Positions 15,819 through 25,212 of a stretch of 64,000 nt of DNA are shown one piece after another (position 1 is the stretch's first letter; the number at the start of each line of letters is the position of its first letter). A program made the translations under genes and the position numbers. The notes under the pieces are model-generated. The model made no database searches and had not been told where the DNA came from. It saw only the letters and a program-made list of their open reading frames with translations. The stretch comes from JAHCHG01 sp041745765 (GTDB lineage: Bacteria; Acidobacteriota; Blastocatellia; Pyrinomonadales; Pyrinomonadaceae). The stretch lies in the NCBI GenBank assembly GCA_041745765.1, contig JBGTIH010000163.1, positions 14,290-78,289 on the forward strand, in the 5' to 3' direction.

Positions 15819-16029
15819 ATTCAGGATTTAAAGTTTTGATTTTTTCCAAAGGATATTCCGGTTCGTCATCTGCATAACCTCGCGCAAAACTTTTTTTTCC
15901 CAACAAAAGCCAATCCTCATCTTCATCGTCCGGCACAACTTTTATGATGACTTTGGTGTTTGGCGGCAGTTCACAAGGTTCATCAAGCAATATCTGTGTA
16001 CCATCAAAATGTCCGCGTATTTCAAGCAT
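15805..16029 (-). CDS. Putative antitoxin partner of the PemK-like toxin
   Basis: 74 residues. The N-terminal half (MLEIRGHFDGTQILLDEPCELPPNT-like strand pattern) resembles the DUF104/DUF2281 type of small beta-strand antitoxin found with VapC or PemK toxins. The C-terminal half is acidic and probably disordered, fit to wrap a toxin. Its stop overlaps the toxin start by 14 bases. It begins 26 bases after gltX on the same strand, so it may depend on the gltX transcript. Confidence 0.7.
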   Translation of the reverse strand: MLEIRGHFDGTQILLDEPCELPPNTKVIIKVVPDDEDEDWLLLGKKSFARGYADDEPEYPLEKIKTLNPEYEGS

Positions 16030-16055
16030 AAATTTTACCTCACTACCGAATTATA

Positions 16056-17549
16056 CTATAAATTCCAGGCGATTTGGCTTTTCAGGCGCATAATTGTTTT
16101 GTCTTTGCCGAGTTGTTCGATGGCGGCGATCATTGACGGACCGACCATTTGACCTGTTAAAACGACTCGTGCGCCGTTTAAGACAACGCCGAGTTTTGTC
16201 CCTTTTTCTTCGCAGAATTGATTGACGGCTTCATAAACGGGGTCGTGTGACCAATCTTCCAAAGATTCGAATTTTTCAGCTAATTCCGGCAGCCAAACTT
16301 TTAGATCGGGATGTTTTTTGAGATTTTTTTCGATTGCTTTTTGGTCGAAATCGAAATCTTCCGAGAAAAATGCGCGTCCTTGCCCGCTAAAATCTTTAAG
16401 CGTGTAAAATCTTTCGCGGATCAGATCAACCGTTTTGGCAAACCATTCCGCATCGTCTTCTTCATATTCCTCGCGCCAGAGTTTTGCGCTCTTTAATTCT
16501 TTGACAATATGCGGCAATAATTCGTCGAGCGGCAGAGTGCGGATATATTCGGCGTTCATCCAGATCGCTTTGTCGTCCGTCCAGCGTTTCGGGTTGTTCA
16601 GATCAAAATTAAAAGTCGCGTTCGAGCGGTGAATTCCGCTCAAGGAGAATTTTTCGGTCAATTCTTCCAATGAATAAATTTCCTGTTCTTCGCCCGCCGA
16701 CCACCCTAAAAGTGCGAGAAAATTGCGAAACGCGGCGGCTAAAAACCCAGCGTCGCGGTAAGTCGTCATCGAAACGATCTCGCCGTGAATTCGTTTGGAA
16801 AGTTTTTTTCCGCCCGGAGCTAAAATCAGCGGAAGATGCGCGAAACGCGGCGGCTGTTTGCCGAGTGCTTCGTAAATCAAAATCTGTTTATGCGTATTCG
16901 TTAAATGATCCTGCCCGCGAATTACGTCGGTGATTTCCATTTCGATGTCGTCGCAAACCACCGCTAAATTATAAAGCGGATGACCGTCGGAGCGAAGCAG
17001 AACGAGGTCTTCGATTTCTTCATAATCTCTTTCCTGAAGACCGTAAACTCCGTCTTCAAAAGAAGTTTTGCCCGTTTCGGCAACTTTCAGACGAATCGCA
17101 AAAGGTTCGCCTGCCGAAGCGCGTTTACCCGATTCTTCCTTTGAAAGATCACGAAATTCATTGTCGCGCATACTTTTTTCGCCTTGCGCGGCGCGCGCTT
17201 TTTCGACGATCGCGGCTTTGATATTTTTATCGTTCGGTTCGGCTTTCGGCGTAAAATCCCGATATGCTTTGCCTTCTTCCAATAATTTCAAAGCGGCGGC
17301 GCGGTGTTTGTCGGCGTTATTCGATTGAAAAACGATTTCCTCATCGTGCGAAAACCCGAGCCATTCGAGCCCTTCGAGAATCGAGCGCGTTGATTCTTCG
17401 GTCGAACGCGCTAAATCCGTGTCTTCGATTCGCAGAAGAAATTTTCCGCCGACATTGCGGGCGTAAAGATAATTAAAAAGCGCGGTTCGAGCCGAACCGA
17501 TATGCAGATACCCCGTCGGCGACGGTGCAAATCTAACTCTTATAGTCAT
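16056..17549 (-). CDS. gltX: Glutamyl-tRNA synthetase
   Basis: Class I aminoacyl-tRNA synthetase of 497 residues. It has RFAPSPTGYLHIGSARTA at the N-terminus (HIGH motif as HIGS), the GQDHL and IYEALG regions, and KLSKR (KMSKS motif). The C-terminal anticodon-binding domain follows. The start MTIRVRFAPSPTG is the family start. Whether it is discriminating or non-discriminating cannot be told here. tRNA-Ser lies upstream and a toxin-antitoxin pair downstream. Confidence 0.95.
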   Translation of the reverse strand: MTIRVRFAPSPTGYLHIGSARTALFNYLYARNVGGKFLLRIEDTDLARSTEESTRSILEGLEWLGFSHDEEIVFQSNNADKHRAAALKLLEEGKAYRDFTPKAEPNDKNIKAAIVEKARAAQGEKSMRDNEFRDLSKEESGKRASAGEPFAIRLKVAETGKTSFEDGVYGLQERDYEEIEDLVLLRSDGHPLYNLAVVCDDIEMEITDVIRGQDHLTNTHKQILIYEALGKQPPRFAHLPLILAPGGKKLSKRIHGEIVSMTTYRDAGFLAAAFRNFLALLGWSAGEEQEIYSLEELTEKFSLSGIHRSNATFNFDLNNPKRWTDDKAIWMNAEYIRTLPLDELLPHIVKELKSAKLWREEYEEDDAEWFAKTVDLIRERFYTLKDFSGQGRAFFSEDFDFDQKAIEKNLKKHPDLKVWLPELAEKFESLEDWSHDPVYEAVNQFCEEKGTKLGVVLNGARVVLTGQMVGPSMIAAIEQLGKDKTIMRLKSQIAWNL

Positions 17550-17557
17550 AAAAAACA

Positions 17558-17588
17558 GTTTTACGCAAAGGCGCACTGAAGCGCAAAG
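17558..17588. repeat. Single arm of the CGCAAAG repeat upstream of gltX
   Basis: TTTACGCAAAGGCGCACTGA followed by AGCGCAAAG matches the arms seen at 30850-30950 and 31701-31850, but no inverted partner lies within 100 bases. Probably a half-element left by decay or deletion. Confidence 0.5.
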
Positions 17589-17686
17589 TCAAAAATTAAA
17601 AATCCGTCTAAAAACACGAAAAGCCATCAAATCTGAAAATTTGATAGCCGCTAGATAAATCCAAAATCTAAAATCCAAAATCAAGA

Positions 17687-17777
17687 TGGCGGAGACGACA
17701 GGATTCGAACCTGTGGAGGGCGATTAACCCTCAACGATTTAGCAAACCGCCGCTTTCAGCCACTCAGCCACGTCTCC
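17687..17777 (-). tRNA. tRNA-Ser (anticodon GCT)
   Basis: On the minus strand a 91-base class II tRNA: acceptor GGAGACG pairing with CGTCTCC, anticodon loop TTTGCTAAA (GCT), a long variable arm, T-arm GGTTCGAATCC and an encoded CCA end. Confidence 0.95.
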
Positions 17778-18030
17778 GTTTTGCTTTTTATTAGATAAAA
17801 AGCATTTTTCATTCTAGCAATGAAGCAAACTTTGTCAAGCCTTCGTGCATCAGATTTATCAAACTTTTAACTCTTTGCTTGACACAATCGGGTTTAAGAC
17901 ACAAAATACCTAAAGATGTGCGCGATTTTGTCTGTAATTGTTTTAAGAATTTTTTATGCGCTAATTTTTTAGCACTCCGAACAAAAGTTTCTCCCAAAAA
18001 ACTTGTTTGGCAGGAGGTTGCTTTTTGCAG

Positions 18031-19809
18031 ATGTTTTCTTCAGTTTTGCCATTAAAAAATCTTTCCAAGCCGATTTTGATTTTATTAACTGCTTTTGTCG
18101 CGGTTTTTGTTTCCGTATCCGAAGCGGAAGCCAAAAATACCGTTGTTCAAAACAGCGACAGACTCGGCACGATCAAAGGAGTTGTGCGCGATAAATCAGG
18201 TAATCCGATTCCGAAGGCTTCGGTGGCTATTTTCCGCGCCGGCACATCGAAACTCTTAAAGCAGGTCTATTCCGCTTCGGATGGAAGCTTTCTGGCAAAA
18301 ATTCTGCCCGGAACTTATTCGATCTTAGCGGTTGCCGAAGGATTCAATCCGGTTTCGTATTCGGAAGTGGAGGTTAATCGTTCGCGCGATTTGGTATATA
18401 GATTTAATTTAGAGCCATCCGGCAAGGGAAATACTCTGCCGGAGAAAAAAGCCGACCGAAACAGTTCGAAATATCCGATTCGCGCCAATCAAATTCGCCG
18501 TTCGATCTATCAGGTTGACGAAGGCATTGCGCCGATTGATGAAATAAAAACAGAAGAAACTTCGGCGGAAAATACGGAAACCGTTCTCCATACAATTGAA
18601 ACCCTGAACGAGAGAGAAGAAAAATCAAACCGCAAAACTCAGAGCGTGGTCGAAACTTATTTTGCGAGTTCCGGCGATGAAACTTCTACGGGAGTGAATT
18701 TTGCCACGCTTTTGCCCGTAACGGATAAAACGAAGGTCGTCATTGCCGGACAGACCGGAACGGGCGATTCCGCTCCGAGCCGTCTGGAAACCGCCGTAAA
18801 AATTCGCGCCAAAGAAAATCATCAATTACATTTCAGAAGTTCGATTGCCAATCTCGGCAGAATCAATGCGGGAAAAACCGAAGAATCTCTCGGGCAGTTT
18901 TCTTTTCAGGCTCTCGATGAATGGAATGTGCGCGAAGGCATCGTCTTGGTCTATGGCTTTGATTATTCGCGATTTATCGGTGCGGGAAACGAATCTTCGA
19001 TCAGTCCGCGCATCGGCTTTCAGTTTGACATAAATCCGCGAACGCGTTTTCGCGCCGCTTACACAACGGCAACCGAAGAAAGAACCTGGCAGAGAGCGAT
19101 TGAACTGGAAGGCTCGACTATGCTTTTCCGCGAACCGGTTTCGATGCAGGATATTGCCGTCGAAAACGATAAACCGCAATTAAATAAAAACCGGCGGCTG
19201 GAATTTGGCTTCGAGCGCGTTTTAGATAATAAATCGAGCATCGAAACCAACGTCTTTTTCGATGCGGTCAGCGGTCGCGGAGTCGGTTTGGTTAATTTAC
19301 CGTTCGATTCCTTGAGCGGAGAAGGCTTCGAATTCGTCGGTAATCAGCAGGGCAAGGCGCAGGGCATCAGAGTCGTCTATACGCGCCGTTTGAACGGAAT
19401 GTTCAGCACATCGGCGGGATATTCATTCGGCAACGGACAAAGGCTTTCGGACGAAGCGGTCTCAAATCCCGCGAATCTTTTTGAGAACGATTTCTTTCAA
19501 ACTTTTGTCGGAGAATTCGATGCCGATTTCAGCAGCGGAACAAACGTGCGGACGATTTTCCGGCTTTCGCCGCAGGCGACCGTTTTCGCAATAGATCCTT
19601 TTGCGGGAAGAATGGCTATTTATGACCCGAGTTTAAGTGTTTTGATTACTCAGTCTTTACCGAATTGGGGATTGCCGATTCGTGCCGAAGCGATTATTGA
19701 TGCGAGAAATATATTCGATTTTCACTCAGGCATCAGCAGCGAGGAAGGTTCTTTAAGAATTTCTTCACAAAGACGTATGCTGCGCGGCGGAATTTCGGTC
19801 AGATTTTAA
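18031..19809 (+). CDS. Carboxypeptidase-regulatory-like / beta-barrel outer-membrane protein
   Basis: 592 residues from ATG 18031, chosen because it starts a signal peptide (hydrophobic run about 11-30, ending near SEAEA) and an AGGAGG site lies 13 bases upstream; a TTG at 18007 is also in frame. The mature N-terminus carries a CarboxypepD_reg-like domain (GTIKGVVRDKSGNPIPKA onward, about 47-125). This is followed by a linker and a region from about 210 to the end with alternating strands and a final FSVRF-type aromatic terminus typical of outer-membrane barrels. It resembles the TonB-dependent-receptor-like proteins common in acidobacteria, but no plug domain or TonB box is recognised. The final residue Phe fits BAM targeting. 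Confidence 0.72.
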   Translation: MFSSVLPLKNLSKPILILLTAFVAVFVSVSEAEAKNTVVQNSDRLGTIKGVVRDKSGNPIPKASVAIFRAGTSKLLKQVYSASDGSFLAKILPGTYSILAVAEGFNPVSYSEVEVNRSRDLVYRFNLEPSGKGNTLPEKKADRNSSKYPIRANQIRRSIYQVDEGIAPIDEIKTEETSAENTETVLHTIETLNEREEKSNRKTQSVVETYFASSGDETSTGVNFATLLPVTDKTKVVIAGQTGTGDSAPSRLETAVKIRAKENHQLHFRSSIANLGRINAGKTEESLGQFSFQALDEWNVREGIVLVYGFDYSRFIGAGNESSISPRIGFQFDINPRTRFRAAYTTATEERTWQRAIELEGSTMLFREPVSMQDIAVENDKPQLNKNRRLEFGFERVLDNKSSIETNVFFDAVSGRGVGLVNLPFDSLSGEGFEFVGNQQGKAQGIRVVYTRRLNGMFSTSAGYSFGNGQRLSDEAVSNPANLFENDFFQTFVGEFDADFSSGTNVRTIFRLSPQATVFAIDPFAGRMAIYDPSLSVLITQSLPNWGLPIRAEAIIDARNIFDFHSGISSEEGSLRISSQRRMLRGGISVRF

Positions 19810-19834
19810 CTCAAACGGAAAGTCAAAATTCTTA

Positions 19835-19874
19835 AAACCAAAGTCATACTAATTTGAATGGCTTTGGTTTTTTT
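19835..19874 (+). terminator. Rho-independent terminator
   Basis: AAACCAAAGTCAT (19835-19847) and ATGGCTTTGGTTT (19858-19870) form a stem of about 12 pairs with one mismatch around a short loop, followed by an unbroken run of T. It ends the beta-barrel gene and separates it from the histidine kinase. Confidence 0.8.
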
Positions 19875-20039
19875 CCGAAAACTTGGATTTTTATTAAATT
19901 TTTGAATAAAAAATTGGTGATTAGGTGTTTATAATATCAAGCAAACGCCGCATTTCGGCGAAAAAATAATAGAATTCGGCTGTATTTTGGCTTGGAACAA
20001 AGTTTGCGTTAAGAAAAACGGATAAATATGTCTTAAAAA

Positions 20040-23000
20040 ATGAAGGCGAAGATACTGACAAGTTGGAGTTTGGTTTGGCTTTTGGCAACCGTGATATTGG
20101 TTGCCGGCGGCGCACTAAACTTATATCAGCGTTCCTATAACAGTTTGCCGCCGACGGACGGGGTTATCTGGACGCAAAAAGCGGATGGGATTTATGCCGA
20201 AAAGGTTTTGCCGGGTTTTGCCGCGTCGCGTGCCGGCATCGCTGCCGGCGATAAATTGATCGGCATCAGCCTCAATGATGAAAAGTTTGAAGAACTCGAA
20301 CTGACCTCACCGAACGACGTTCAAATTTATCTCGAATCCGCCGGGGTCGGCGGCGCGATTACCTACCTTTATCAGCGTCCTTCTTATTCATTTGCCAACA
20401 ATTTTTATTATGCCGATCTGAAAAATATAGACACTCTTCCGCGCTGGACGGCTTCGATGATTTTTCTCACATTTGTCGGTTTAGTTTGGCTCGGAGTCGG
20501 GATTTTTGTTTTATTCAAACAAGGCAGCGGTTCTCCGTTTGTTCTGCATTTCGCTATGGTTTGTCTGGCGGCATTTGTTTTTCAGGTTTACAGACCGCTC
20601 GGATTGGGCAAAGACTTCGATCTGGGCGTAACGATTCTGGACGACATCGCGTTTGCCATTTTCGTGCCGCTTTTCCTGCATTTTTGTCTGCGGTATCCGG
20701 TGCGAAGCGAAGTTTTCGACGAAAAACCGTGGAAGACTTACGCGCTTTATGTTCCTGCCGCTTTGATTTCTTTTGCCAGCCTCGCTCTTTCGCTCTATTT
20801 TTATGTGATTCCGCAAGACTCGATTGTTGCTTACATCTCCGCTCTGATCGGCAGATATGATCTTTTCGGAGTTTTATATCAAAGCAGTTTTTATCATTTT
20901 GTCGGCGGCATCTCGCTCGGCGCGGGCATTTTGCTGTGGCGTTTCTTTAAAAAAGGTCAGCAGCAGATTGTCCGTCAGCGTTTGAAATGGGCGATGTGGG
21001 GAACGATTGCCGCGGTTCTTCCGATTCTGGCTTTTCAGATTGCCAAACAATTTATTTATCTGCCCGAAGATATGCTTTCGAGCGCATTGACGACGCTGCC
21101 GCTCGCTTTGATTCCGCTCAGTTTCGGGCATTCGGTTGTCCGTTATCGTTTGATGGATGTTGACGTCGTTATGCGCCGCGCGCTTGTTTATACAATGACG
21201 ACCGTGGCAATTGCGATGATGATCGGCGCGGTCGCGCTTGGTCTTGTTTATTTGGCGGTCGGAAATAATCTTTCGACCACCGAAATCACTCTGCGCGGTT
21301 TGATCGCCATTATTGCGATGGCGGGCATTATTCTTTTGTCCGAACCTTTGAAAAATTTCCTGCAGGAACGCGCGGAACGCTTCTTTTACGGCGAACGCTA
21401 CGATTTGCGAAACGGTCTGCTCGATTTCGGCAGAACGCTTTCGGCGACGACCGCGCTCGAACCGCTTCTGAACGCTCTGACCGAAAGACTCCGACAGGTT
21501 TTAGATGTTGAAAAGGTTGCGGTACTTATCGAAGATAAAAGTTTGCCGGAAGGTTATAAAATTGCCAAATCAATCGGTTTGAACGAAGTTTATGCCATAC
21601 CGAATGATTTCCGGCAGATGATTCGCCAAAAATCCGCCGTCAGAGGCATTGTCAGAGCCGACGAACTCGAATTGCTCGAAGTAGAAAACTCTAACGGAAA
21701 CGGCATACGGCGGCAGGAACTGCATTATTTCGTGCCGTGCGTCATACGCGGAAAAATGGTGGCGGTGATCGGCTTGGGACGCGCCTCCGACGGCTCGCTT
21801 CTTTCTTCGGAAGATTTGGAAATCTTAAAAACCGTTTCGGGTTATGTTGCCGTTGCCGTTGAAAACAGTCTGCTTTATCAGGAACAGGAAGCGCGCGCCG
21901 AAGAACTCGAACTGCTGAAGGAATTTAACGAATCAATCGTCGAATCGGTCAATGTCGGCTTGCTAGCAGTTGATGAAAGCGGTCGCATAACGCGCTGTAA
22001 TTCGACGTTTGAAGAAATGCTCGGTTTATCGCGCGAAGAATCGGTCGGCAAACTTGTGAGAGAAATGTTCGATGAGGGATTTGCCTTGAATCTCGAAAAT
22101 ATAGTCGGAAAATCGAGTTGGCATTTAACGGAAATCCGCAACGCCTACAAACTTCATACGACCAATTTCAACGGCAAATCTTTGATCTTAAACGTCGCAA
22201 TCGCGCCGCTTCGACCGTTTTCCGAGCATCATAAGGGAGCGATTATCGTTTTGGAAGATGTTACTTCGCGCGTCAAACTCGAAGAAACTCTCCAGCAAAG
22301 CGAAAAACTTTCGAGTATCGGATTGCTTGCCGCCGGAGTCGCCCACGAAGTCAACACGCCTCTGACGGGCGTTTCGAGCTACACGCAGATGCTTCTAAGT
22401 ATGATTCCCGAAACCGATCCGAAACACGCGCTGCTTCAAAAAGTCAGCAAACAAACCGAACGCGCCACCAACATCGTCGGGAATTTATTAAATTTTTCGC
22501 GCACCGGAAATGCCGCCGAATTTACTGAAATTGATGTCAATAAATTATTAAATGATACTCTCCAACTGCTCGAACCGCAGCTTCGTCAATCGCAGATTGA
22601 AATAGTCAAAGACTATTCAAAATTTCCGCCGAAAATCTTCGGAAATGCCGGAAAATTGCAGCAGGTTTTTACAAATCTGATTCTCAATGCACGCGATTCC
22701 ATTCTCGGCGAAGGAACAATTACGCTGATAACCTCATTTGATAACGAAGATCAAGTAATTATTGAAGTTATGGACACCGGAACGGGCATCGAACCCGAAA
22801 ACTTAAATAAAATTTACGATCCGTTTTTTACGACCAAAGGTGTCGGCAGCGGAACCGGCTTGGGAATGGCTGTCTCCTACGGAATCGTGCAGGAACACGC
22901 CGGAACAATCGAAGCAATCAGCGAAGTGGGCGAAGGAACAACCTTCAAACTCATTTTTCCGTTTGCTCATAAACAGCAAAAACAGCGTGCAGTCAGCTAA
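20040..23000 (+). CDS. PDZ-membrane-GAF-PAS hybrid sensor histidine kinase
   Basis: 986 residues. A first hydrophobic segment (8-28) is followed by a PDZ-like domain (about 40-113: VLPGFAASRAGIAAGDKLIGI). Then come about eight membrane segments (135-440), a GAF domain (460-612), a coiled stretch, and a PAS domain (625-745). The HisKA domain has phospho-acceptor His769 (VAHEVNTPLTGV), and the ATPase domain has N-box Asn883, DTGTGI and GSGTGLGM. No receiver domain is present and no response regulator adjoins, so its partner is elsewhere. An exported PDZ domain as part of the input module is unusual. The next gene starts 5 bases later, so the two are co-transcribed. Confidence 0.88.
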   Translation: MKAKILTSWSLVWLLATVILVAGGALNLYQRSYNSLPPTDGVIWTQKADGIYAEKVLPGFAASRAGIAAGDKLIGISLNDEKFEELELTSPNDVQIYLESAGVGGAITYLYQRPSYSFANNFYYADLKNIDTLPRWTASMIFLTFVGLVWLGVGIFVLFKQGSGSPFVLHFAMVCLAAFVFQVYRPLGLGKDFDLGVTILDDIAFAIFVPLFLHFCLRYPVRSEVFDEKPWKTYALYVPAALISFASLALSLYFYVIPQDSIVAYISALIGRYDLFGVLYQSSFYHFVGGISLGAGILLWRFFKKGQQQIVRQRLKWAMWGTIAAVLPILAFQIAKQFIYLPEDMLSSALTTLPLALIPLSFGHSVVRYRLMDVDVVMRRALVYTMTTVAIAMMIGAVALGLVYLAVGNNLSTTEITLRGLIAIIAMAGIILLSEPLKNFLQERAERFFYGERYDLRNGLLDFGRTLSATTALEPLLNALTERLRQVLDVEKVAVLIEDKSLPEGYKIAKSIGLNEVYAIPNDFRQMIRQKSAVRGIVRADELELLEVENSNGNGIRRQELHYFVPCVIRGKMVAVIGLGRASDGSLLSSEDLEILKTVSGYVAVAVENSLLYQEQEARAEELELLKEFNESIVESVNVGLLAVDESGRITRCNSTFEEMLGLSREESVGKLVREMFDEGFALNLENIVGKSSWHLTEIRNAYKLHTTNFNGKSLILNVAIAPLRPFSEHHKGAIIVLEDVTSRVKLEETLQQSEKLSSIGLLAAGVAHEVNTPLTGVSSYTQMLLSMIPETDPKHALLQKVSKQTERATNIVGNLLNFSRTGNAAEFTEIDVNKLLNDTLQLLEPQLRQSQIEIVKDYSKFPPKIFGNAGKLQQVFTNLILNARDSILGEGTITLITSFDNEDQVIIEVMDTGTGIEPENLNKIYDPFFTTKGVGSGTGLGMAVSYGIVQEHAGTIEAISEVGEGTTFKLIFPFAHKQQKQRAVS

Positions 23001-23005
23001 TTTTA

Positions 23006-23827
23006 ATGCACAAATTTGTTTTCTCCAACCGCGAAATTCTTCAAAATTCCGAAATCCGTCTTCCCGCAATTTCCGCCGCCGCTCTTTATGGAAAAGGTGT
23101 TTTTACAACCCTTGCGGTTTATCATAAAAAACCTTTTTTATGGGAAAAACATTGGCGCAGAATAATCGAAAATGCAGAAAAAACCGGCGTTGATTTATCT
23201 GATTTTAACGAGAAATTCGTTAAAAAATCACTTTTTGAACTAATCGAAAAAAACAACATTTCAAATGCCCGTGTTCGCCTGACTTTTTTCGACACTTCGG
23301 AAAGTTTGATTTGGAAAAATGAAAGTACGGCTAAAACAACTTTTTTAATTCAAACGGCTGATTTTCGCCCAGTTTCCGAAAATTTGCGCCTGACCGTTTC
23401 GCCGTTTCAAATAAATTCAAAATCGCCGCTGACAAATATCAAATCCTGTAATTATCTGGAAAACATACTGGCATTAGAAGATGCCGAAGCAAAAGGTTTC
23501 GACGAAGCGATTCGTTTGAACGAGCGCGGCGAAATCGCCTCGGCGTGTATGGCGAATATTTTTTGGATAAAAGATAAAACACTCTTTACGCCCGATTTAG
23601 AAACGGGCTGTCTGGCAGGAACAACGCGGGAATTTCTGACCGAATCGGCGAAAGAACACGGTTTTGGGATATATTTTGTCAAGCAAAATTTGAATGATCT
23701 GCTAAATGCCGATGAAATTTTTCTAACTTCTGCTGGATTAAATATCACAGCCGTAGAAAAAATTGACAAAATTTCATTCAATCATAAATTTGTGCAGAAA
23801 TTAAAAGAAAAACTCTACAACAATTGA
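23006..23827 (+). CDS. Class IV PLP aminotransferase / aminodeoxychorismate lyase-like
   Basis: 273 residues of the fold-type IV family (branched-chain aminotransferase, D-amino-acid transaminase, 4-amino-4-deoxychorismate lyase). PLP lysine Lys146 lies in TNIKSCNYLENILA, and Glu (NERGEIASACMANIFW, about 171-186) is in place. The short length and SCNYL context favour aminodeoxychorismate lyase (PabC, folate p-aminobenzoate), but BCAT activity is not excluded. It lies 5 bases after the histidine-kinase gene, an association with no obvious logic. Confidence 0.78.
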   Translation: MHKFVFSNREILQNSEIRLPAISAAALYGKGVFTTLAVYHKKPFLWEKHWRRIIENAEKTGVDLSDFNEKFVKKSLFELIEKNNISNARVRLTFFDTSESLIWKNESTAKTTFLIQTADFRPVSENLRLTVSPFQINSKSPLTNIKSCNYLENILALEDAEAKGFDEAIRLNERGEIASACMANIFWIKDKTLFTPDLETGCLAGTTREFLTESAKEHGFGIYFVKQNLNDLLNADEIFLTSAGLNITAVEKIDKISFNHKFVQKLKEKLYNN

Positions 23828-23903
23828 ATTACCATAAAATCAAATTGCTAAGGAATGTGTAAAAAATAACTTAAAGGAGTTTAAGTTTGAATATACGGGA
23901 TTT

Positions 23904-23935
23904 CTCTGCGATCTTCGGCGCCGAAGATCGCAGAG
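23904..23935. other. Perfect 32-base palindrome
   Basis: CTCTGCGATCTTCGGC is followed immediately by its exact complement (16 + 16 bases, no loop), centred on GGCGCC. It lies between the end of the PLP-enzyme gene and a convergent membrane-protein gene. No T run follows on either side, so it is not a standard terminator; it could be a cruciform, a protein site, or a mobile-repeat remnant. Confidence 0.8.
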
Positions 23936-23965
23936 CGAAAATCGAATTCAATAATTTTGCCTACA

Positions 23966-24328
23966 CTAAACTAAAACCCGCTTCAATTTCCCGCCCAAAA
24001 TTATCATAGGAATCAGCGAAGCCCACCACGCCAAATGGAACCAAAGCTCAATTCTATCCCAGACATAAAGCTGCACAGCAACTACGACAACCAAAACTAC
24101 ACCGCTTAAAATTAAAGGCGTTTTTGTGTTTTCCCGCGCAATCAAAGCCGCCGAAAAACCCGCAATTACGGAAGCACCAGCGGTTATGAGAAGTGGAGTT
24201 AAGAGTGCTAAATCACTAAAATAATGTACCAGGCTGTCCCAAAGCATCCAAGCAATCAAAATGCCTGTCAGCCAAGCCACAGACCAAATAACAAATCCCG
24301 CAATGATACCTAAAATTATCCGCCGCAT
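23966..24328 (-). CDS. Small membrane protein, unrecognised
   Basis: 120 residues with four hydrophobic segments (about 5-30, 42-62, 72-88, 98-113), a pattern seen in small hypothetical inner-membrane proteins. It begins MRRIILGIIAGFVIW and ends with a basic tail (KLKRV). No conserved functional motif is recognised. Convergent with the PLP-enzyme gene across the 32-base palindrome. Confidence 0.6.
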   Translation of the reverse strand: MRRIILGIIAGFVIWSVAWLTGILIAWMLWDSLVHYFSDLALLTPLLITAGASVIAGFSAALIARENTKTPLILSGVVLVVVVAVQLYVWDRIELWFHLAWWASLIPMIILGGKLKRVLV

Positions 24329-24459
24329 AATTTTCTTTTTGATTTACGCAAAATCATAGTAGAAACTTCTAAGCATTATAACAACGGCGCGAAATATGAA
24401 AAGCATTATTCTCCAGAAAGCGGCAAACTGATGTTCCCTGTCGCCGTTATTCTCAAAGA

Positions 24460-25065
24460 CTATTTCTTCATGGGCTTTTTAGCTTTAGCTAGGCAACTAT
24501 TTGCGGCAGCTTTTACTCTTAACGCCCATTTTACAAGCGGTTGATCTTCTTCCACAAATGTTAAATTCATATCTCCTCCACCGAAACGAGATTTAATTTC
24601 ATAAATCATCGGATGTAGAACTATTAAGTCTGACGAAGGTGAACGAAAATTGATTTTCTCGAAGCTAAAAAATAATTGTTTTAATTGTGGGCATTCAGCT
24701 TCGGTTAAGTTTCGTTCTTTAACTTTGATTTGCTGCGTCAAATCTTCGCTTGTTGCTTTTGGACTTCGAAGACGTAGCGCGGCAAGTTGGTCGTGAATTG
24801 AAATTGTATCTGCCTCTCGAATGACAATAGTAACTTTATTTGTCGGATAATCGAATGAAAGCAAAAACGAGTATTCCAAAGTGTCTGTGTATAAATCACG
24901 ATGGGTTCGGAAGCCGATATTCAAGCCAAGCCGTTGTTCAATAGGTAAAACTGTGTCTAAAGCTGCTTCAAAATTAACTTGGTTCTCGGCTTCGTTTGTT
25001 TGTTGGGCAAGGCAAAACGAGCCGCACAAAAACAGCAAACAAATTGTTAGAAAGATTGAGCGCAT
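24460..25065 (-). CDS. Exported protein of unknown function
   Basis: 201 residues starting with a signal peptide (MRSIFLTICLLFLCGSFCLA, cleavage about 20-21). The mature part has alternating strands, a KERNLTEAECPQLKQL segment and a C-terminal helix ending in lysines. No family recognised. It stands alone between the membrane protein and yebC. Confidence 0.6.
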   Translation of the reverse strand: MRSIFLTICLLFLCGSFCLAQQTNEAENQVNFEAALDTVLPIEQRLGLNIGFRTHRDLYTDTLEYSFLLSFDYPTNKVTIVIREADTISIHDQLAALRLRSPKATSEDLTQQIKVKERNLTEAECPQLKQLFFSFEKINFRSPSSDLIVLHPMIYEIKSRFGGGDMNLTFVEEDQPLVKWALRVKAAANSCLAKAKKPMKK

Positions 25066-25212
25066 AAATTTACACGAGACAGCGAACTGATATTATGCAA
25101 AAAGATAAGAAATATATCGGGAGCGCAGGTTGCCAGTATGCGCTTCTGGGGGCGTAGCAATTCAATAACACAAAATCTCTTTAAATTTTTTGCGGTTTGT
25201 TATTTCTGATTT

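Noticed and set aside
17809..17997. 62-residue frame on the minus strand upstream of the tRNA-Ser gene
   Set aside because: No ribosome site, no recognisable pattern, and it occupies an AT-rich spacer; likely chance.
18007..18030. TTG start eight codons before the chosen ATG of the beta-barrel protein
   Set aside because: The ATG at 18031 starts the signal peptide and has a ribosome site; TTG would put extra residues ahead of it.
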